This document shows positions 30,359-34,344 of a stretch of DNA of 34,344 bases, piece by piece (position 1 is the stretch's first letter; each line of letters begins with the position of its first letter). The stretch lies in the IMG/VR virus record IMGVR_UViG_3300045999_001073, positions 1-34,344 of that record; one strand, 5' to 3'. A model generated the notes under the pieces. That model was given only the letters and a program-made list of their open reading frames with translations, was not told the origin of the DNA and did no database searches. This stretch comes from a virus. Position numbers and translations under genes: made by a program.

Positions 30359-30778
30359 ATGCGCCCCATCTATGAGACACAGGCAGACTTAAAGCGAGAG
30401 AAAGAAGTACAAGAAGCTTTGTACCTCATGTGGGAAGTGGACTTTCACAAGCTGCCTCGTGCCTACCATGTAGACTGGATGCTGACAAAGAAAGGACAAG
30501 CCAAAGGATTTGCTGAACTCAAGTGCCGAAACAATCCTCGCAGTCAGTATCCTACCTTGATGCTATCAATGCACAAGTGGATGCACGGCAAGGCAATGGC
30601 ACAAGAGATCGGGGGAAAGTTCATTGTCATCGTCCGGTGGAGCGACGGTATCTTCTACCACAAGCAAGGCTGGTGCGATGTCACCTACGGCGTAGGCGGC
30701 AGGAAAGATAGAGGGGACAGTCAGGATATAGAACCAGTGGTCCATATCCCGACTGACTACTTCAGACGCGCTACTTAG
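30359..30778 (+). CDS. PD-(D/E)xK-like protein, last rightward gene
   Basis: The 139-residue product has HVDWML (Asp39) and GFAELKCR (Glu53, Lys55) after about 38 residues, a spacing that fits a small restriction-endonuclease-like fold. A C-terminal part has GGKFIVIVRWSDGIFYHKQ. AAGGAA lies upstream of the ATG. It could be a nuclease or a nuclease-like DNA-binding protein. Its stop overlaps by 8 bp the stop of the opposing spanin gene. Family not certain. Confidence 0.6.
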   Translation: MRPIYETQADLKREKEVQEALYLMWEVDFHKLPRAYHVDWMLTKKGQAKGFAELKCRNNPRSQYPTLMLSMHKWMHGKAMAQEIGGKFIVIVRWSDGIFYHKQGWCDVTYGVGGRKDRGDSQDIEPVVHIPTDYFRRAT

Positions 30779-31235
30779 GCCTCAAGGCTTCGTATTGTTT
30801 GACGCAGGTGTCGAGGGCTGCTTGGAGTCTTTGGGCATCGGCACTGTACCCTGCAAGAAAGATTGCATCTCGGCTTGCCAGCTCCGCTCCACTCGCTCCA
30901 CCGCAAGATTGGGTGGCACCGGACACGGCACTTGCCGAGGTGGTGGGACGCTCGGGGCGCTGGCGCAAGCTGTTAATAAGCTTGTCAGACCGAGCATTAA
31001 TATCCCTGATTTGTTCATACGATTCCTTCCTTAACTGGTCAGCCTGTGCCTGTAATGCCTGCTCCTTCTCACGCGCAGCAGCCTGTGCCTTCGCGTATTC
31101 CTCTGCCTGCTTGGCACGTTCCTGATCCCACGCAGACTGGACCTCTGCCTTACCGTGCGCTGTGCCTTTGACATAGCCGCCAGCGCCTGCAAGGGCGACA
31201 GCGATAACGGCACCGGCCACAAAATAGGGATTCAT
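30771..31235 (-). CDS. Rz: Inner-membrane spanin (Rz)
   Basis: The 154-residue protein starts MNPYFVAGAVIAVALAGAGGY, an N-terminal membrane anchor, followed by a long periplasmic coiled coil (residues 30-90) and a loop with Cys residues. It is of normal Rz length. The outer-membrane partner is nested in another frame. With the endolysin and holin it completes lysis by fusing inner and outer membranes. Its start overlaps the upstream gene (ATGA). Confidence 0.88.
   Translation of the reverse strand: MNPYFVAGAVIAVALAGAGGYVKGTAHGKAEVQSAWDQERAKQAEEYAKAQAAAREKEQALQAQADQLRKESYEQIRDINARSDKLINSLRQRPERPTTSASAVSGATQSCGGASGAELASRDAIFLAGYSADAQRLQAALDTCVKQYEALRPK
30782..31018 (-). CDS. Rz1: Outer-membrane spanin lipoprotein (Rz1), nested in Rz
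   Basis: The 78-residue product is encoded wholly inside Rz in another frame, a classic arrangement. It has a lipoprotein signal with LLTAC (Cys18) and then a Pro-rich run APSVPPPRQVPCPVPP. The lipid anchors it to the outer membrane while the rest contacts Rz. It is longer than lambda Rz1 because the frame continues to near the Rz end. Confidence 0.85.
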   Translation of the reverse strand: MNKSGILMLGLTSLLTACASAPSVPPPRQVPCPVPPNLAVERVERSWQAEMQSFLQGTVPMPKDSKQPSTPASNNTKP

Positions 31236-31417
31236 TTGGGCGGCACCTTGGTACCATCAAGCTTCTTATGAATCTTTACCTCGCGGCAGACCTGTACTTC
31301 CTTACCCTTCTTATCCTTCTCAGCGTGGCAAACTTTCTTTGTCTCGCCAGCATGGATTTGGAAAGCCAAGAACAAGCTGGCAATAACTGTGACAGCCATA
31401 CGCGCATAGATCAGCAT
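31232..31417 (-). CDS. Small periplasmic protein with two Cys (61 aa)
   Basis: The product begins with a signal peptide of about 23 residues ending IHA|G. The mature part ETKKVCHAEKDKKGKEVQVC has Cys30 and Cys44 that may form a disulfide, and ends KKLDGTKVPPK. The motif C...Q-C-R-x2-K-I-H-K-K-x-DGTKVPP is one I associate with small phage proteins beside lysis genes. It overlaps both neighbours. An envelope-associated role is likely. Confidence 0.72.
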   Translation of the reverse strand: MLIYARMAVTVIASLFLAFQIHAGETKKVCHAEKDKKGKEVQVCREVKIHKKLDGTKVPPK

Positions 31418-31857
31418 TATGAAATCTCCGGGTGAGGTGGTTGAACAGGTGCTGCCTTACCATTGAAGCCAGTAGCCACAGGTGCAGCCGGTGTCGGATC
31501 AAGCTGTGGTTCCATGCGTACAGGTGCATGGGTAGGCGCTGGTGCCTTCGGTGCAGGCGGCTGCGGATCAGTCCAGTCACTTGCCTTGCTGACTCCCGGT
31601 GGTGGCTCTACCAGCTTGGCGATACCGTCCTTACCCTTGATAGCGAGGAGGGTTGCTAATGCACCCAATATGTATTTCGACATATCGGAGAGCAACATAA
31701 AGAACTGTTTATCCGCAGGCGCAATGGAGTTCATTGGTTGTGTTACAAAAACGACACTATACATTGCCAAACTAGACATCATTAACAGCACCATGCAGAA
31801 GGTGGTGCCAATGATCAGCTTGATGACACTATCAATTTGATCGGGAGTCCACTTCAT
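31417..31857 (-). CDS. Holin candidate with Pro-rich tail
   Basis: The 146-residue protein has two predicted membrane helices (about 13-38 and 57-75) joined by a short loop, a charge-rich turn KGKDG, and then a Pro/Ala-rich C-terminal tail (PAPKAPAPTHAP). It lies between the endolysin, a lipoprotein and Rz. Two helices plus a hydrophilic tail suit a class II-like holin, but the tail is unusually long. A pinholin or anti-holin is also possible. Other single-helix proteins nearby compete for this role. Confidence 0.6.
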   Translation of the reverse strand: MKWTPDQIDSVIKLIIGTTFCMVLLMMSSLAMYSVVFVTQPMNSIAPADKQFFMLLSDMSKYILGALATLLAIKGKDGIAKLVEPPPGVSKASDWTDPQPPAPKAPAPTHAPVRMEPQLDPTPAAPVATGFNGKAAPVQPPHPEIS

Positions 31858-32048
31858 TTCTGTTCCTCCTGTTTGAAGTCAGCCGCAGGTACAAGTTGGT
31901 CAGGGCAAGTGCCAGTCACAGCACAAGTAGGTCTTTGGCATTCGGGCTTTGACCAGTTTTTGTTGTCTTGGCAGGGATAGCGGAACCTATCCTCACAGCC
32001 AGCCAACGCCAACAAACTAAGCATCAAGAATATGTAGCGCGTGTTCAT
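31854..32048 (-). CDS. Small lipoprotein with five Cys (64 aa)
   Basis: Start at ATG 32048 with AGGAAG upstream, inside the end of the endolysin gene. The signal ends in the lipobox LALAGC (Cys18), then EDRFRYPCQDNKNWSKPECQRPTCAVTGTCPDQL with Cys26, 37, 42 and 48. The pattern FRYPCQDxxNWxKPECxxPxC is a phage lipoprotein family I know of with unknown function. It overlaps the holin candidate by four bases. Possibly a superinfection exclusion or lysis factor; unproven. Confidence 0.75.
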   Translation of the reverse strand: MNTRYIFLMLSLLALAGCEDRFRYPCQDNKNWSKPECQRPTCAVTGTCPDQLVPAADFKQEEQK

Positions 32049-32655
32049 AGTGTTTCTTCCTGTCTTCAAGACCGATTGTTCCACCATTAATCTTCTTCGT
32101 CATGCCAAGGATATCGCCAGCATCAGCAAACTTGTTCAGGCCATTTTCACTCCAGAACCAGCAAGCACTCTGCCCAGCCCCTTCGAATGTCTGAAGGTAT
32201 TCTGTGGCTTGCTCTGGTGTAATGCCGATGGATGCAGAGAACCAAAAATAATTATCACGACCAGTTAGCTGGAGCAGACCCCTTCCTCGGTACAGCCAGC
32301 CCATGCCAGATGTCTCATCACCGTTGCCCATGCGGTTCCTGTACACACGATTGGCGATCTTCTCTGGGTTGCGCTCGTAGGGCTTGGCAATTTCCATCGT
32401 CGGGAAATATTTGGGGAACACACGCATCAAACCTGACGCGCTGTAGTTCAGATTCTCCGTAAGAAAAACAAAGCCGCCTGACTCGTGAGCGCATTGAGCA
32501 ATGAAGGCGGCTATTCTTTTGGGAGTATTGATGTCGTAGTCTTCGAGTAACGACTTGCCATCAAGTTCAGTCTGCGGTCCGAACAAAGCGTCGTACCATT
32601 GGTCTGGGTACTTAGTATTCGGCACCAGTTCCCTAAATGCTTTACGGGTAATCAT
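32017..32655 (-). CDS. GH19-type endolysin (chitinase-like muramidase)
   Basis: The 212-residue protein is a glycoside hydrolase 19 domain: CAHESGG with catalytic Glu58, TENLNYSA with Glu67, then VFPKYF, NRVYRNRMGNGDE and GWLYRGRGLLQLTGRDNY. It cleaves the glycan of peptidoglycan. No signal peptide is visible, so export relies on a holin. Length is full for a single-domain endolysin. Confidence 0.93.
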   Translation of the reverse strand: MITRKAFRELVPNTKYPDQWYDALFGPQTELDGKSLLEDYDINTPKRIAAFIAQCAHESGGFVFLTENLNYSASGLMRVFPKYFPTMEIAKPYERNPEKIANRVYRNRMGNGDETSGMGWLYRGRGLLQLTGRDNYFWFSASIGITPEQATEYLQTFEGAGQSACWFWSENGLNKFADAGDILGMTKKINGGTIGLEDRKKHYEHALHILDA

Positions 32656-32957
32656 TTGCCGTACATCCTTTCAGTCTGAATCTCACGCCGCAGCTCTCGC
32701 ATCTTCCTAACCTCATGCACTGCCGCCTGCGTGGCGTAATACATATCGTAGTACATGAAGGCCAAGATCGGCATGACGATAAAAAACATCAGCACCACGG
32801 CCATCACTGTAGCAATCAATGACCAAGGTACATCCTCATTGTCGCGCTTCTGATTACCAGCCACATTAGACCCACCGCCCACAGAATTACGAACACGACT
32901 GCCCCAATCCATACCAGACGACCCTTGAGCCGATTTACCGCCTGCCTTCGTTGCCAT
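32652..32957 (-). CDS. Single-span membrane protein upstream of endolysin (101 aa)
   Basis: The N-terminus is a Gly/Ser-rich polar segment (MATKAGGKSAQGSSG), followed by a strong membrane helix at about 44-72 (LIATVMAVVLMFFIVMPILA) and a charged C-terminal helix. The stop overlaps the endolysin start (ATGA). A role as holin or holin partner is possible. Its 5' end overlaps the upstream gene by 142 bases in another frame. Confidence 0.65.
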   Translation of the reverse strand: MATKAGGKSAQGSSGMDWGSRVRNSVGGGSNVAGNQKRDNEDVPWSLIATVMAVVLMFFIVMPILAFMYYDMYYATQAAVHEVRKMRELRREIQTERMYGK

Positions 32958-33514
32958 CTAGCCGCCTGTAGTTTTCTTGTCTCTGCTGCTAACGCATCGG
33001 CCTGCTCATTCTGAATATCGTGCCATGCCTTCTCAAACCTTGACCACACAGACCCCAGCTCTGGTGGCGTGTTGTAGACCATCTGCTCTCGCACCTGCGC
33101 CAGCATCTCGTCCAGCTTAGACTCCAGACGGATGCGCTCCAGAGCCCTGCGACCTAGCGACAGATCACCCTTGTAAACTTCTTTCGCTGCTGCTTCACTC
33201 TGCACATATATCTTTGCAAGCGCCTCATACTGGTCAATGAAGTTGCCAAGGTTAGACCAGATGTCATTCAGCACATCATCTGGCGCGGCCTTCGCCACCT
33301 CCTGCACCTTCTTTACCTCTTCGTTGTACTGCTTCTTCTGCTCCGGGCTCGGATCAACTATCTTGTGGTACTGCTCCTTCAGGTCTTTCAGTACGTCGCT
33401 GACATCCCCGCTGGTACTCTTGATCTGCTTGTAAAGTTCGACACCCTTCTTGGCAAGATCGATTGCTGTGGTACAGGCCTTGTAAGCCGCAGCAATTGTG
33501 ATCGGGTCAAGCAC
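32816..33514 (-). CDS. Helical protein with C-terminal membrane anchor (232 aa)
   Basis: It begins MLDPITIAAAYKACTTAIDLAKKGVELYK, a start typical of a widespread group of podovirus proteins in the lysis area. It is helical through residue 190, with a membrane helix near 200-221 (LVWIGAVVFVILWAVGLMWL). Function is unknown; holin-like or virion-associated roles have been guessed for similar proteins. Its last 142 bases also encode the start of the next gene. Confidence 0.68.
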   Translation of the reverse strand: MLDPITIAAAYKACTTAIDLAKKGVELYKQIKSTSGDVSDVLKDLKEQYHKIVDPSPEQKKQYNEEVKKVQEVAKAAPDDVLNDIWSNLGNFIDQYEALAKIYVQSEAAAKEVYKGDLSLGRRALERIRLESKLDEMLAQVREQMVYNTPPELGSVWSRFEKAWHDIQNEQADALAAETRKLQAARWQRRQAVNRLKGRLVWIGAVVFVILWAVGLMWLVIRSATMRMYLGH

Positions 33515-33515
33515 A

Positions 33516-33794
33516 TCAGAACAGGTGGAGCTGCTTCTTCATTGCGATGATCTCTTCGCGCAAGGAATCGTTAGCTTCCTCGCACTTACGGTTCTGCTCT
33601 TCGACAGCAGCCAGCCGATCAGACAGGCGCGACACTTCCTCCCGCAGCATCTGGATGACCTGCTGGGTAGCAGCGTCTGTCGTGCTGTTGATGCGGCCTT
33701 CGCGGTTGTCAGCCAGCACCTTGCGGTACATGGCATAGGCACCGGCCACAGCAGCGCCAGCACCCACGCCGAGGTTAGTCAGCCAATCATTCAC
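33516..33794 (-). CDS. Small membrane-anchored coiled-coil protein (92 aa)
   Basis: I chose the GTG at 33794 since GAGG lies six bases upstream; ATG starts at 33806 and 33836 lack such a site. The product has a Gly/Ala membrane helix (LGVGAGAAVAGAYAMY, about 8-22) and a coiled coil (REEVSRLSDRLAAVEEQNRKCEE). It overlaps the preceding small gene by eight bases. Similar proteins are common near tail fibre and lysis genes; function unknown. Confidence 0.65.
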   Translation of the reverse strand: MNDWLTNLGVGAGAAVAGAYAMYRKVLADNREGRINSTTDAATQQVIQMLREEVSRLSDRLAAVEEQNRKCEEANDSLREEIIAMKKQLHLF

Positions 33795-33960
33795 CTGACA
33801 CCTCATCTGCTGGCAGTGGTTGACCGCCTTCTTCAAGCCACTTTAGATAGGCTTGGTAGTCTGTGTTGTCTGGATCAAAAGGTATGAAAGCGTTGTCGGA
33901 CAGGCGAAGCACCTGCTTATCGTTCACACCACCTGCGTAATTTTTTGTCTGCTTGTACAT
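33787..33960 (-). CDS. Small tail-fibre-associated protein, chaperone-like (57 aa)
   Basis: ATG at 33960 follows the tail fibre stop directly, and TGA lies at 33789-33787. The product starts MYKQTKNYAGGVNDKQVLRL, then FIPFDPDNTDYQAYLKWLEEGG, a motif found in C-terminal parts of tail fibre assembly and small tail proteins. It is acidic at the end. Probably helps fold or attach the fibre. It was identified by frame and motif, as it is short. Confidence 0.68.
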   Translation of the reverse strand: MYKQTKNYAGGVNDKQVLRLSDNAFIPFDPDNTDYQAYLKWLEEGGQPLPADEVSGE

Positions 33961-33961
33961 A

Positions 33962-34344
33962 TCAAAGCTCCGCGCTGGCAGTTCCGTTCCAAATGATGTA
34001 GCCCGGAGAACCCTTTACCCCGGATCCAACCCACCACCGACAGATCATGTTTGAGTTGTTGTTTGGCTGGTCCAAGCCAGTCAGTGCAGTCGGACCGCCT
34101 TCTTGAATAACGTTAGTCAGGGTTGGGGTTGCCCTCATTTGCACGGAACCATATACAGTGCCGCTCAATTCAGCACCAGAACCAGTTAACCCAGAATATC
34201 CGAAAGTTTTAGTAAAGTACCGCTGGCACATCATCAACTCACGCCCATAATCTCTGCGCTCGAACGGTGTTGCTACTGAGCCAGCTTCTAGTTGTACGCC
34301 GGTGATGTAGAAGGTGGCTCCGTTGGTTCCGACTACGCTTCTCC
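33962..34344 (-). CDS. Tail fibre / receptor-binding protein, C-terminal part (3' part; runs off the window)
   Basis: The frame is open from 34344 to the TGA at 33964-33962. It contains the FERRDYGRELM segment (within the 98-bp repeat), then MCQRYFTKTFGYSG and a beta-rich C-terminus ending IIWNGTASAEL. It is the end of the gene whose start is at 784; the frames agree across the repeat (784 minus 10 is divisible by three). C-terminal CQRYF domains of this type are the variable receptor-binding tips of fibres. Positions 34328-34344 differ from 101-117, mostly synonymously. Confidence 0.85.
   Translation of the reverse strand, partial: RSVVGTNGATFYITGVQLEAGSVATPFERRDYGRELMMCQRYFTKTFGYSGLTGSGAELSGTVYGSVQMRATPTLTNVIQEGGPTALTGLDQPNNNSNMICRWWVGSGVKGSPGYIIWNGTASAEL
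34230..34327. repeat. Terminal direct repeat, right copy (98 bp, identical to 3-100)
   Basis: Right-hand copy of the 98-bp identity. The unique length is therefore 34227 bp if the two copies are the same locus. The copies differ immediately outside the identity, with three silent or near-silent codon changes and a Thr to Arg change on the upstream side. Confidence 0.9.

Noticed and set aside
30322-30375. 17-codon frame between the last two early genes
   Set aside because: Too short to support, although its start overlaps the previous stop.

Overview
The window looks like an essentially complete genome of a tailed phage with a T7-type (podovirus-like) virion and about 34.2 kb of unique sequence. 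The host is probably a Gram-negative bacterium: there is a nested inner- and outer-membrane spanin pair, several lipoprotein or Sec signal peptides, and clear Shine-Dalgarno sites. The two ends share a 98-bp identical segment. Joining them there restores one in-frame 349-residue tail fibre gene, so the map is best read as circular or circularly permuted. No integrase, RNA polymerase, DNA polymerase, tRNA or CRISPR array was recognised.

Layout. Leftward genes run from about 25.3 kb down to 1 and continue across the join from 34.3 kb to 30.8 kb. Read in the direction of transcription they are: a ribbon-helix-helix regulator and a replication-initiator-like winged-helix protein (25.3-24.4 kb); a non-coding stretch with iteron-like repeats and an AT-rich palindrome that may be the origin (24.4-24.0 kb); small accessory genes, including an exported cysteine-rich peptide (23.8-23.3 kb); terminase small and large subunits (22.7-20.7 kb); a row of small basic or coiled-coil proteins (20.7-17.8 kb); portal, a cupin protein, a Bbp19-like protein and the scaffold (17.8-14.8 kb); a terminator followed by a promoter; major capsid protein and a small probable virion protein; the two tail tubular proteins (13.4-10.5 kb); three to four internal virion or ejection proteins (10.5-3.4 kb); and two tail fibres. 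Across the join follow a tail-assembly-like small protein, several membrane proteins, a GH19 endolysin, a lipoprotein, a holin candidate, a small periplasmic protein and Rz/Rz1.

Rightward genes fill 25.4-30.8 kb. The first block is small, acidic, unrecognised proteins, four of which share nearly the same leader CCTGAAAGGAAA. It ends at a strong terminator near 26.7 kb. The second block is a recombination and nuclease module: YqaJ-type exonuclease, RecT-type annealing protein, Cro-like HTH protein, two small Cys-pair (probably zinc-binding) proteins, a VRR-NUC nuclease and a PD-(D/E)xK-like protein. It meets the lysis block tail to tail with an 8-bp overlap.

Together the genes suggest a phage that uses host RNA and DNA polymerases, starts replication with its own initiator, makes concatemers with YqaJ/RecT, and packages them into a T7-like capsid. 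The most interesting parts are the putative origin, the secreted Cys-rich peptide, an ADP-ribosyltransferase-like tail on an ejection-locus protein, the cupin between portal and scaffold, a shared C-terminal motif in three packaging-region proteins, and allelic divergence at the tail fibre join.
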